Shown in pieces: positions 1 to 8,029 of a stretch of DNA of 34,353 bases (positions are counted from its first letter, which is position 1; every line of letters starts with the position of its first letter). The position numbers and the translations under genes are program-made. Under the pieces are notes generated by a model. The model ran no database searches and was not told the DNA's origin. It worked only from the letters and a program-made list of their open reading frames with translations. Location: assembly GCA_030430425.1 (NCBI GenBank), contig JAUIFS010000005.1, positions 1 through 34,353 on the forward strand, written 5' to 3'. Source of the stretch: a bacterium. Its GTDB lineage: Bacteria; Patescibacteriota; Minisyncoccia; Phycocordibacterales; UBA918.

Positions 1-3000
1 GGGTACCGCGTACCGCGCAAGTGGGGCTGGGACTGCCATGGTTTGCCACTGGAGAACTTGATTGAGAAGAAGCTCGGACTTGCGACAAAACGAGACATCG
101 AAGCATACGGTATCCAAAACTTTAACGAAGCTGCTCGTGGAGCGGTGATGGAGTATGCGGACGACTGGGCGAAAATTGTGCCACGCATGGGGCGTTGGGC
201 TGACATGGAGGATGACTACAAGACAATGGACTCAACATATACCGAAAGTGTATGGTGGGTCTTTAGTCAGCTCCACAAAAAAGGGCTCGTGTACGAAGGC
301 TTTAAGTCCATGCACCTGTGCCCACGGTGTGGTACCACGCTTTCAAACTTTGAAGTCAACCAAGGATACAAAGACATCAAAGATATTGCGATTACCGTGA
401 AGTTGCCGCTTCTGGATGATGCGGGAGAAAAAACAGATACTAGTCTTTTGGTATGGACGACAACACCATGGACCATGCCGGGGAATATGGCAGCGGCAGT
501 GCATGACGAACATGACTACGTAAAGATTTCAGTTACTACTGATGAAGGTGTTGAAAATGTAGTACTTGCCAAAGAGCGACTATCACAACTTGGTACAGAA
601 GAATACGAAGTGCTCGAGACCTTCAAAGGAAGCGAGCTCGTAGGTAAGCGATACGAGCCACCATTCCCATATCTTGCCAACGAAGATTTTGAAGGGAAAG
701 AGAACGCATGGCAGATCCTGCATGCAGACTATGTTGAGCTCGGTGAAGAGGGGACTGGTGCGGTGCACTTGGCTCCCGCATATGGTGACGACGACATGAA
801 ACTCGCGCAAGAGCATGGAGTACCGATATATCACCATGTCGATGAAGGAGGACATTTCAAAGAGTTTGTGACTGACTTTGCAGGACAGCTCGTGAAGCCA
901 AAGGATGATGATGAGTCTGGGGTGATGCATCTAGATGCAGACATTGAAATCGTAAAAGCATTGCAGGCAAACGGCAAGCTCTTTCGAAAAGAGAACGTGA
1001 CGCACAGCTACCCACACTGCTGGCGCTGCGATACACCACTTTTAAACTACGCAACAACGTCGTGGTTTGTGGAGGTGACAAAAATTAAAGATCAGCTCGT
1101 GGAAGAAAACAGTAAAGTGCACTGGGTGCCTGAACACGTTGGGCGAGCGCGGTTTGGGAAGTGGCTTGAAGGTGCACGTGACTGGGCGGTCAGTCGACAA
1201 CGTTACTGGGGAGCACCACTGCCGATCTGGAGAAACCCAGAGACACAAGAGTATAAAGTATTTGGTTCGCTTGCTGAACTTCAGGAGTATGTACCGAAGT
1301 CAGGGAATACCTATTATGTAATGCGTCATGGTGAGAGTGAAAGTAATGTAAAAGGAGTTATTTCTGCAAATATTGCCAATGAAGATGGGCTTACCGATAC
1401 AGGCAAAGAACAGACTTTATCTGTAATCGAAGAAATGAAACAAAATGATATTGATTTAATTATTGCGTCACCGTTTCACCGAACTAGTGAGACTGCAGCA
1501 TTGGTGCGTAATGAAATCGGATTATCAGAAGATGCAATGATATATGATGAACGTATTCGAGAGTTTGATTTAGCTGATGAATTTGAGGGGAAGCGTTGGC
1601 ATGATGACTACGCAGCACACTTTGCAACTTGGGAAGAACGCTTTACCAAAGAATTGCCTGGCTCAGAAAACCGACGTGACGTCATGAAACGTATGGGAGA
1701 GTTTCTCTATGATATTGAGAAGACGTATACGGGTAAGAAAATTCTCATCGTGAGTCATGGTGGTCCAATTGCGACGTTGCGGGCGGCAGCAAATGGTTGG
1801 AACGTGGAGCAGCAAAAGGAGGATTATGACAGTGGTCGCTACTTTGCTAATGCACAATGGGAAGAACTGGTCTTTCATCCTATGCCACATAACGATAATT
1901 ACGAACTGGATTTTCATCGACCATATATTGACAACATAGAACTCTACGAAGGAGAGACGAAGCTACAGCGTGTGCCTGACGTGTTTGACTGTTGGTTTGA
2001 AAGTGGCTCTATGCCATATGGCCAAAAACACTTCTTGGGAGAAGCAAAAGAAACGTTTGACCCAGAAACAGGAAAGGGCTTCCCGGCAAACTTTATTGCG
2101 GAAGGACTTGATCAAACACGAGGATGGTTCTACTCACTGATAGTGCTTGGAACAGCAATCTTTGAAAAGAGTCCATTCCAGAATGTGATTGTAAATGGAC
2201 TGGTACTTGCAGAGGACGGAAAGAAAATGAGTAAGTCGCTGCAGAACTACCCAGACCCAATGGAGCTTGCCCAACGGACGGGAGTGGATGCAATGCGCTT
2301 CTACCTCCTTTCTTCTCCAATTGTGCGTGCAGAAGATCTCAACTTCTCAGAGAAGGAGGTGCTTGAGCTGCAACGAAAAAACATTGGACGCCTCAATAAC
2401 GTACTAACAATGTATGAAATGTTCGCAGACGGTTCTGTTGCTGCAAATGCAGAAAGTGAACATGTGCTTGATCAGTGGATTGTTGCACGATTGCACGAAG
2501 TGATTGCACAAAGCACAGCAGGGTACAAAAACTACGAACTTGATAAAGCAACGCGACCCATTACTGACTTTATTGACGATCTGTCAGTGTGGTACTTGCG
2601 ACGAAGCCGTGATCGTCTGAAGTCTGAAGATGCTGCTGACATGCAGTTGGCACTCGGCACACTACGCTACGTACTCGAAGAGCTTTCTAAGGTGATGGCA
2701 CCTGTCATGCCGTTCTTTGCAGAGCATCTCTACCAAGGAGTAAAGGCAGATAACGGGGCTGAAAGTGTGCATCTCACGCAGTGGCCAGCAGGAGGGGGAG
2801 TTGATGTTGATCTTTTGGAAACAATGCGGAAGGTTCGTGAGACGGTAACAGCAGCACTGCTTGCGCGAACAAAAGCAAATGCAAAAGTACGACAGCCACT
2901 GCAATCAGTTACCGGACCTGAGTTTGGAGCTGCGATGCAGCAGGTTATTCTCGAAGAGATTAATGTAAAAGAATATATTGTTGTTGAAGATGGTATGGTG

Positions 3001-3279
3001 ACACTTAATACAACCATCACCCCTGAGCTACAGATGGAAGGCGATGCGCGAGAGTTTATGCGTGCGGTGCAGGGTATGCGAAAAGATGCTGGGCTGCAGC
3101 AGGATGATCGCGTTATTCTTACCGTACAAACCTCAGATGGAGGACAGGAAATGATCGAACGATTTTCTGAAGATATTTCCAAAACAGTTGGAGCCACGGA
3201 GATTATCTTTGGAGATGCAACCGGTACCGAAGTGAACGCAGGAGATCATTCATGTACAGTGACAATTACAAAAGTCTAA
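1..3279 (+). CDS. ileS: Isoleucyl-tRNA synthetase, 5' partial, with inserted histidine-phosphatase domain
   Basis: Charges tRNA-Ile with isoleucine in the cytoplasm. The frame is open from base 1 and already inside the catalytic domain: GWDCHGLPLE (bases 25-54) is the class I HIGH region, so the true start lies upstream. The CP1 editing domain is marked by TTPWTMPGN and GTGAVHLAPAYGDDD. The KMSKS loop (KKMSKS) is near 2224-2241, after VPDVFDCWFESGSMPYG. Cys pairs CPRCG and CWRC suggest metal knuckles. The sequence style is that of the archaeal/eukaryal-like bacterial IleRS class (inference). About 190 residues of a histidine phosphatase interrupt the catalytic part between the DWAVSRQRYWGAPLPIW block and the DFHRPYIDNIELY block. 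The C-terminal anticodon-binding region continues to a TAA stop, followed by a hairpin terminator. The enzyme assignment is secure; the role of the insert is not known. Confidence 0.96.
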   Translation, partial: GYRVPRKWGWDCHGLPLENLIEKKLGLATKRDIEAYGIQNFNEAARGAVMEYADDWAKIVPRMGRWADMEDDYKTMDSTYTESVWWVFSQLHKKGLVYEGFKSMHLCPRCGTTLSNFEVNQGYKDIKDIAITVKLPLLDDAGEKTDTSLLVWTTTPWTMPGNMAAAVHDEHDYVKISVTTDEGVENVVLAKERLSQLGTEEYEVLETFKGSELVGKRYEPPFPYLANEDFEGKENAWQILHADYVELGEEGTGAVHLAPAYGDDDMKLAQEHGVPIYHHVDEGGHFKEFVTDFAGQLVKPKDDDESGVMHLDADIEIVKALQANGKLFRKENVTHSYPHCWRCDTPLLNYATTSWFVEVTKIKDQLVEENSKVHWVPEHVGRARFGKWLEGARDWAVSRQRYWGAPLPIWRNPETQEYKVFGSLAELQEYVPKSGNTYYVMRHGESESNVKGVISANIANEDGLTDTGKEQTLSVIEEMKQNDIDLIIASPFHRTSETAALVRNEIGLSEDAMIYDERIREFDLADEFEGKRWHDDYAAHFATWEERFTKELPGSENRRDVMKRMGEFLYDIEKTYTGKKILIVSHGGPIATLRAAANGWNVEQQKEDYDSGRYFANAQWEELVFHPMPHNDNYELDFHRPYIDNIELYEGETKLQRVPDVFDCWFESGSMPYGQKHFLGEAKETFDPETGKGFPANFIAEGLDQTRGWFYSLIVLGTAIFEKSPFQNVIVNGLVLAEDGKKMSKSLQNYPDPMELAQRTGVDAMRFYLLSSPIVRAEDLNFSEKEVLELQRKNIGRLNNVLTMYEMFADGSVAANAESEHVLDQWIVARLHEVIAQSTAGYKNYELDKATRPITDFIDDLSVWYLRRSRDRLKSEDAADMQLALGTLRYVLEELSKVMAPVMPFFAEHLYQGVKADNGAESVHLTQWPAGGGVDVDLLETMRKVRETVTAALLARTKANAKVRQPLQSVTGPEFGAAMQQVILEEINVKEYIVVEDGMVTLNTTITPELQMEGDAREFMRAVQGMRKDAGLQQDDRVILTVQTSDGGQEMIERFSEDISKTVGATEIIFGDATGTEVNAGDHSCTVTITKV
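1309..1880 (+). other. Histidine phosphatase (phosphoglycerate-mutase-like) domain inserted in IleRS
   Basis: In frame within ileS. The catalytic set of the histidine phosphatase superfamily is complete: VMRHGESESN with the RHG motif (1318-1347), SPFHRTSETA with the second Arg (about 1468-1497), ERIREFDLADEFEG with the acidic residue (1549-1590), and VSHGGP with the second His (1750-1767). The stretch looks more AT-rich than the flanking synthetase sequence (for example around 1440-1470), which would fit later acquisition. The synthetase reading resumes at HPMPHNDNYELDFHRPYID. Substrate unknown; the intact motifs argue against a decaying passenger. Confidence 0.88.
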
Positions 3280-3315
3280 CGTATCGTCATTGTAAGCGGA
3301 CGCGAAGCAATCCAG

Positions 3316-3358
3316 AAAACAAAAAACCAGAAACGGAACGTTTCTGGTTTTTTGTTTT
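3316..3358 (+). terminator. Terminator after ileS
   Basis: Perfect 20-bp inverted repeat (3316-3335 and 3339-3358) with a GAA loop. The upstream arm is A-rich and the downstream arm ends in a T-rich run, so it would work as an intrinsic terminator for ileS. It also marks the boundary with the recO promoter just downstream. Confidence 0.9.
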
Positions 3359-3362
3359 AGAG

Positions 3363-3368
3363 TACAAT
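3363..3368 (+). promoter_or_regulatory. -10 box of recO, near-leaderless transcript
   Basis: TACAAT lies 9 bases before the ATG at 3378 and just past the ileS terminator. A start of transcription about 7 bases downstream would put the mRNA 5' end almost at the start codon. There is no Shine-Dalgarno sequence. Confidence 0.5.
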
Positions 3369-3377
3369 CATACATAC

Positions 3378-3950
3378 ATGAGTTACCAGACCTATATCAC
3401 GGAAGCAATTGTCTGCGGTTCAAAAAATAGTATGACCTCTGACAAGTCGTACCTGCTGTTTACCAAAGACGCAGGTATGCTCTGGGCACGTGCACGCAGT
3501 GTACGCATGGAGAAGTCTAAACAGCGGTATGCACTCCAGGACTTTTCCATTATTCGTGTTTCTCTCGTGAAGGGGAAAGGAGGGTGGCGTATTGGGAGTG
3601 TGGAAGCGGTGAGCAATCCGTTCATGGAGGCATTGTCTCGTAGGGCACGTGGTGGGGTGCATGCGGTAATGAAATTGCTGCGTCGGTTTATACATGGAGA
3701 AGAGTCACATAAGAGCTTATATACAGACACCGTACTCGTACTCTCGTGCATGAGTGTTGCACAGTCGGAAGATATTTCTGATTTACAAAACCTTTTTACG
3801 CTGCGTTTGTTGCATATGCTTGGGTATATCGCTCCGCATGTCGACTATGCAGACATTCTTGAAACAGAAGACCCTTGGTCGGTGCCTGTGCCGTTGCCCG
3901 TGCGAGCACACACTGCCATTGAAAAAGCACTACAGGTAAGTCACTTATAG
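3378..3950 (+). CDS. recO: RecO-like DNA repair protein, short form
   Basis: RecO mediates RecA loading with RecR in the RecFOR gap-repair pathway. The N-terminal about 75 residues fit the RecO OB fold: YITEAIVCGSKNSMTSDKSY resembles the family opening in which an EAIVL strand is followed by a switch into LLTLFT, here YLLFTKDAGMLWARARSVR. The remainder is helical. At 190 aa it is shorter than the usual 230-260 aa, and the zinc-finger cysteines found in many RecO C-termini are not visible. I chose ATG 3378 because it follows a -10 box and gives a family-like N-terminus; an upstream extension would run through the ileS terminator. Call rests on the N-terminal domain only. Confidence 0.65.
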   Translation: MSYQTYITEAIVCGSKNSMTSDKSYLLFTKDAGMLWARARSVRMEKSKQRYALQDFSIIRVSLVKGKGGWRIGSVEAVSNPFMEALSRRARGGVHAVMKLLRRFIHGEESHKSLYTDTVLVLSCMSVAQSEDISDLQNLFTLRLLHMLGYIAPHVDYADILETEDPWSVPVPLPVRAHTAIEKALQVSHL

Positions 3951-3952
3951 CG

Positions 3953-3961
3953 TGATACAAT
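3953..3961 (+). promoter_or_regulatory. Extended -10 promoter of the 657-aa membrane protein
   Basis: TGATACAAT fits the TGn plus TATAAT pattern, starting 2 bases after the recO stop codon (3948-3950). Initiation near 3968 would leave a leader of about 12 nt before ATG 3980, with no ribosome-binding site. Confidence 0.55.
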
Positions 3962-3979
3962 AGTTTTACAAAATACACT

Positions 3980-5953
3980 ATGAGCGGAATTAAAGACCAA
4001 GAACGTATTGATGCACTGCGAAAACGTTTATATGAACGTGGGCGTCCGGTTGAAAAGAAAGAAAAGCATGTGCTCACTGATACAAAACAAAAAGTGCAAA
4101 CACAGTGGAAGAAAACTGCAGAAACTGCAAAAGCGGTTGCTGCCGCAACACGCTCCGTTGTGCCGCAGCAACCAACAGCAGCACCAGCCGATGCAACAGA
4201 AAATAGTACAATAGAAACAATGGCACCACGAAAGAAAAAGCGCGGGTATCGGCTGAAGCTTGTTCTTGCGGGGCTGCTCTTTTTTGTTCTTGCCGTTACT
4301 GTTTCGAGTATGGTACTTATGTTTGGAAACAAGAGCATTTCCGGCGAAAACATCACTATTAGTGTTACCGGTCCGTTTACCATTGGAGGTGGCGAAGTGC
4401 TTCCTGTACAGGTGGGGGTGACCAACGCCAATGCCGTTGCGATAGAATCAGCGACGCTTATTGTTGAATATCCGCTTGGGACACAGTCTGCAACAGAGGA
4501 GCGCAACGATATTTTTGTTGAACGACTTACGTTAGACACAGTAGATTCTGGACAGACCGTTAATGTGCCGTTACGCGCGGTGGTCTTTGGGGAAGAAAAT
4601 GATGAAAAGGAAATCAAGGTATCTATTGAGTATCGTGTACGTGGTTCTAATGCAACATTTTTCAAAGAAGCAGATCCACTACGCTTCAAAATAAGTTCCT
4701 CACCTATCGTCGTTCGAGCGCAGGCACTGCAAAAAGTTTCTTCAGGACAAGAGACCGATGTAGAGCTGACGATCACTTCTAATGCTCAAAATACTCTTTC
4801 GGAAGTATTGGTGAAAGCAGAATACCCGCTTGGGTTTGATTTTACAAAAGCATCGCCCGCACCCGATGGTGGGCAGAATGTATGGATACTTGAAGATCTT
4901 GCTCCCGAAGATTCAAAGAAAATTATTATCACGGGTATTGTGGTTGGAAAAGAGACTGACGAGTACGCAATTAACTTCACTGTAGGTGTACCAAACGATA
5001 GAGATCAGTTTGCGCTTGCGTCGGTGTTTGCAACCACCCAAACAGCATTTGAGATCGAGCAGCCGTTCTTGGGTATCGACATGGAGGTTGCGGGAGTGGT
5101 TAATGGCGAGGCAGTCATTGAACCAGGACAGCATTCAAGCGCTGCTATTGAAATTAAAAATACATTAAGCGACACGTTGTATGACTTGCAGGTTGAAGTA
5201 CAACTTGGTGGGAATGCGCTTTCAGATCTTGACGTAGGTCCGCCAAATGGCTTCTATGATTCCTTGAGTAATAAAATTATTTGGGATGTGTCCAATGCAC
5301 CGGATCTTCGAGAGCTGCACCCAGGTCGCAAGATACGTCTCTCGTTTGGTATTGAACCGTCAGAAGATGTTTCTCAAACACCACAGATAACTATGGATGT
5401 GAATGTAAAGGGGCGTCGTGTATCTGAGTCACAGGTTGCCGAGACGCTCATTGGTACCGCTCAAAGTGTGGTGAAAGTTGCATCAGCACCGAAGTTGCGA
5501 TCAGACATTGCATACAACAACGGCATCTTTAGTGATAGCGGTCCAGTGCCTCCAAAGGCAGAACAAAAAACAACCTACACTGTTTCATTTATGGCAGAAA
5601 ACGGAACAAACAACATTGCCGATACGGTAGTAACAGCGACACTTCCATCGTATGTAACATGGGTAGATAAGACATCAGGTTCTGGAGTGGTGCAGTACGA
5701 CCCTGTGCAACGTATTGTTACGTGGGAAGCAGGTTCAGTTAAGGCAAATGCTGCTGCATTTGCATCATTCCAGGTAGAGCTGTTGCCGAGTAAGTCACAA
5801 ATCGGCACAACACCGGTGTTGGTAGGTGAGCAGCGCCTTCGTGCAGAAGATTTATTTACTGGAGAAGTGGTGCGTGCGGTAAGTCAGGCGGTTACTACAG
5901 AGATGTCGACCGAGACGGGTCATCCGAAAGGGAACGGAAGAGTTGTTGAATAA
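3980..5953 (+). CDS. Single-pass membrane protein with extracellular DUF11/CARDB-like Ig repeats
   Basis: A 657-aa protein. Residues 1-90 are charged and helical and probably cytoplasmic, ending in a basic stretch (APRKKKRGYRLK). One membrane helix follows at about 93-115 (LVLAGLLFFVLAVTVSSMVL). The rest is beta-rich: repeated patterns such as VTNANAVAIESATLIVEYP, TSNAQNTLSEVLVKAEYP and VTATLPSYVTWVDKTSG resemble the conserved-repeat (DUF11) and CARDB adhesion-type folds. The positive-inside rule places the repeats outside the cell. No catalytic motif was found. It stands alone with its own promoter. A structural or adhesive envelope role is inferred. The stop codon lies inside the arm of a 20-bp inverted repeat. 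Confidence 0.85.
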   Translation: MSGIKDQERIDALRKRLYERGRPVEKKEKHVLTDTKQKVQTQWKKTAETAKAVAAATRSVVPQQPTAAPADATENSTIETMAPRKKKRGYRLKLVLAGLLFFVLAVTVSSMVLMFGNKSISGENITISVTGPFTIGGGEVLPVQVGVTNANAVAIESATLIVEYPLGTQSATEERNDIFVERLTLDTVDSGQTVNVPLRAVVFGEENDEKEIKVSIEYRVRGSNATFFKEADPLRFKISSSPIVVRAQALQKVSSGQETDVELTITSNAQNTLSEVLVKAEYPLGFDFTKASPAPDGGQNVWILEDLAPEDSKKIIITGIVVGKETDEYAINFTVGVPNDRDQFALASVFATTQTAFEIEQPFLGIDMEVAGVVNGEAVIEPGQHSSAAIEIKNTLSDTLYDLQVEVQLGGNALSDLDVGPPNGFYDSLSNKIIWDVSNAPDLRELHPGRKIRLSFGIEPSEDVSQTPQITMDVNVKGRRVSESQVAETLIGTAQSVVKVASAPKLRSDIAYNNGIFSDSGPVPPKAEQKTTYTVSFMAENGTNNIADTVVTATLPSYVTWVDKTSGSGVVQYDPVQRIVTWEAGSVKANAAAFASFQVELLPSKSQIGTTPVLVGEQRLRAEDLFTGEVVRAVSQAVTTEMSTETGHPKGNGRVVE

Positions 5954-6170
5954 TGAGATGAAATACAAGGCACGGGTGGGCAACCGCAAGAGCCTTACGT
6001 CTGTAAGGTGACAAGGTCGTCGGACCCCGTAACGAAGTAGTTCGCTCATTATTCAACAACTCTTGAGAAAGGTGGAAAGCGAAATAGTGGAGTAGTTGAG
6101 CGAAACGTAGGTGCGACCTTAAGGAGGAGCTTGCGACGGGGAAAGGTCGTTCCTGGGTGAGTGTCTTTTG
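5938..6170. repeat. Structured palindromic element upstream of glyQS
   Basis: A perfect 20-bp inverted repeat (arms 5938-5957 and 6045-6064) encloses 87 bases with further hairpin potential, for example CCTTAC-GTCT-GTAAGG and GGTC-GTCG-GACC. Beyond the right arm, 6065-6170 has another stem (CGACCTT with AAGGTCG). The left arm overlaps the stop codon of the preceding gene. It is either a small palindromic mobile element or a structured RNA. The stretch has no credible ORF. Confidence 0.6.
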
Positions 6171-6180
6171 CAATACGCTA

Positions 6181-6189
6181 TGCTACAGT
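6181..6189 (+). promoter_or_regulatory. Extended -10 promoter of glyQS
   Basis: TGCTACAGT matches TGn followed by a -10-like hexamer. Predicted initiation near 6196 gives a leader of about 20 nt without a Shine-Dalgarno sequence. Confidence 0.5.
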
Positions 6190-6215
6190 ACAGCTACTAA
6201 ACGCACGAATTATAT

Positions 6216-7601
6216 ATGTCAGAACAAAACGAAAACAAGATGGAAAAGATCGTATCGCTGTGTAAGCGACGCGGCTTTGTCTTCCAGGGAAGTGAAATCT
6301 ACGGAGGTCTTCGCGGTACCTGGGACTATGGTCCTCTTGGAGTAGCACTCAACAATAACATTAAGCGAGAGTGGTGGAAGCTGTTTGTTGATAGTCGTGA
6401 GGATATGTACGGACTTGATGCCGCGATTATCATGAACGCAAAAGTGTGGGAAGCGTCGGGTCACACTGGGGCAGGGTTTTGTGATCCACTTGTTGAAGAT
6501 GTTAAAACCGGGGAGCGTTTTCGTGCTGATCACCTACTACAGGATAATGGTATTGAGGCTGAAGGACTTTCTCTTGAGGAGATTGATAGTTTGATTGCTG
6601 ATAACGCTATTAAAAGTCCAAAAGGGAATGAACTGTCCAAAGCGCGTGAGTTCAACATGATGTTTGCGTCACGAGTTGGAGCGACTGCAGGCGAGGAAGG
6701 GAAAGTGTATCTTCGCCCCGAGACTGCACAAGGTATTTTTGTAAACTTCAAAAATGTGCTCGACTCTATGTCGCCGAAGATGCCGTTTGGTATTGCGCAG
6801 ATAGGGAAGGCGTTTCGCAATGAGATTGCGCCACGAGAGTTTCTTTTCCGGGTTCGTGAGTTTGAACAAATGGAAATTGAATACTTTGTAAAAGAGGAAG
6901 ACTGGGAGACTGAGTTTGAAAAGTTACGAAAGGATATTGTTGTATGGCACAAGCACCTCGGTCTGTCTGAAGAAAACATTCGTGAGTACGACGTACCTGA
7001 GAACGACCTCGCGCACTACTCAAAGCGAACGATTGACTTTGAGTACAACTATCCGGGGAAAGGATTTGATGAGTTGGCAGGGTTTGCGTACCGAACTGAT
7101 CATGACCTGAAGAACCACATGGAAGCGAGTGGTACAACAATGGAATACATTGAGCCAGACGGTGCACGATTTATTCCACACGTACTTGAGCCGAGCTTCG
7201 GTATTGGTCGTGCATTGACAGCTGTTTTGTGTGAAGCGTACACAGAAGACGAGATGAACGGGGAGGTGCGCACATACCTCAAACTGCCCGTGCACCTTGC
7301 ACCATACCGTGTAGCAGTCTCACCGCTTTTGAAGAATAAACCGCACCTGGTAGAGAAAGCAAGAGAGGTCTTTACAGAACTTAAGGCTGAGTTTAGTAAC
7401 GTCGCATGGGACGATAACGGAAACGTCGGAAAGCGGTATCGCCGTCAGGATGAAATCGGAACACCGTACTGCTTGGTGATCGACTTTGACACACTCGGTG
7501 AAGAGGCTCCGGAAAACAAAGACACCGTCACAGTTCGTAATCGTGACACAGGTGAGCAAGAGCGTGTTGCAATAGCAGACCTTGTTGGATACCTCAAATA
7601 A
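6216..7601 (+). CDS. glyQS: Glycyl-tRNA synthetase, dimeric class II type
   Basis: Charges tRNA-Gly. The 461-aa length and opening (KIVSLCKRRGFVFQGSEIYG, then GTWDYGPLG) are those of the single-chain homodimeric enzyme, not the alpha/beta type. Class II motif 2 is FRNEIAPREFLFRVREFEQM and motif 3 is PSFGIGRALTAVL; RPETAQGIFVNF is also characteristic. The C-terminal anticodon-binding domain (HLAPYRVAVSPLL onwards) is complete. ATG 6216 is used because it follows an extended -10 box; ATG 6240 is a possible shorter start. A hairpin terminator begins 2 bases after the stop. Confidence 0.97.
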   Translation: MSEQNENKMEKIVSLCKRRGFVFQGSEIYGGLRGTWDYGPLGVALNNNIKREWWKLFVDSREDMYGLDAAIIMNAKVWEASGHTGAGFCDPLVEDVKTGERFRADHLLQDNGIEAEGLSLEEIDSLIADNAIKSPKGNELSKAREFNMMFASRVGATAGEEGKVYLRPETAQGIFVNFKNVLDSMSPKMPFGIAQIGKAFRNEIAPREFLFRVREFEQMEIEYFVKEEDWETEFEKLRKDIVVWHKHLGLSEENIREYDVPENDLAHYSKRTIDFEYNYPGKGFDELAGFAYRTDHDLKNHMEASGTTMEYIEPDGARFIPHVLEPSFGIGRALTAVLCEAYTEDEMNGEVRTYLKLPVHLAPYRVAVSPLLKNKPHLVEKAREVFTELKAEFSNVAWDDNGNVGKRYRRQDEIGTPYCLVIDFDTLGEEAPENKDTVTVRNRDTGEQERVAIADLVGYLK

Positions 7602-7602
7602 T

Positions 7603-7631
7603 AAAAAGACCTGGCGAAGTCAGGTCTTTTT
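7603..7631 (+). terminator. Terminator after glyQS
   Basis: 11-bp arms AAAAAGACCTG (7603-7613) and CAGGTCTTTTT (7621-7631) around a 7-nt loop, ending in five T. Directly after the glyQS stop. Confidence 0.9.
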
Positions 7632-7639
7632 GATATAGT
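7631..7639 (+). promoter_or_regulatory. Extended -10 promoter of the 95-aa gene
   Basis: TGATATAGT is a strong TGn-TATAGT extended -10, overlapping the last base of the glyQS terminator. It serves the small gene at 7669. Confidence 0.6.
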
Positions 7640-7668
7640 GCTGTTTAGAGAAATGAATGGAGGATGCT

Positions 7669-7956
7669 ATGGATGACAAGGCACTTCTGGTGATTAAGCT
7701 GTTTTTAATCAATCGTGGTTTTGATGCAGCGAAAGCACAAGAAGGTGTGCAAGACGGACACTGGATACTCTTAGTACTTCCGTTGCTATGTGCAGCATGT
7801 TGTAGAGATTCATACGAAGCAGGGCTCCGCAATATTTTGTTGAAGCTTGAGCAGGGGTGTCATTATGATGGATCCCCACTTGTGTCTGGCGAATCAGATT
7901 GGAAACAAGAAGACACAGAAAAAGTTCTAAAGCTTGCCCAGATGGAAGCGAAATAA
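7669..7956 (+). CDS. Hypothetical small protein, 95 aa
   Basis: Not recognised. ATG 7669 is preferred over ATG 7657 because a clear Shine-Dalgarno GGAGG (7659-7663) sits 5 bases upstream; the longer start would place this SD inside the coding region. The protein has a hydrophobic Cys-containing segment (WILLVLPLLCAACC, about residues 31-44) and a charged C-terminal tail. It is monocistronic, with its own extended -10 promoter and terminator. The classical SD contrasts with its leaderless-type neighbours. Confidence 0.7.
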   Translation: MDDKALLVIKLFLINRGFDAAKAQEGVQDGHWILLVLPLLCAACCRDSYEAGLRNILLKLEQGCHYDGSPLVSGESDWKQEDTEKVLKLAQMEAK

Positions 7957-7981
7957 AAGAGGTGCCGGAGGCACCTCTTTT
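7955..7981 (+). terminator. Terminator after the 95-aa gene
   Basis: 12-bp arms AAAAGAGGTGCC and GGCACCTCTTTT with a GGA loop. It begins within the stop codon. Confidence 0.9.
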
Positions 7982-7996
7982 CTCTTTTATACGGTG

Positions 7997-8005
7997 TGGT
8001 ACATT
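7997..8005 (+). promoter_or_regulatory. Extended -10 promoter of metG
   Basis: TGGTACATT fits TGn plus a -10-like hexamer, 24 bases before ATG 8030. The A/T-rich leader has no Shine-Dalgarno sequence. Confidence 0.5.
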
Positions 8006-8029
8006 AGGAAACATAACTTTATATATTTC

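Noticed and set aside
5958-6044. T-box riboswitch upstream of glyQS
   Set aside because: Only short words resemble the antiterminator. There is no stem I with a specifier codon upstream, no terminator after it, and the glyQS promoter lies further downstream.
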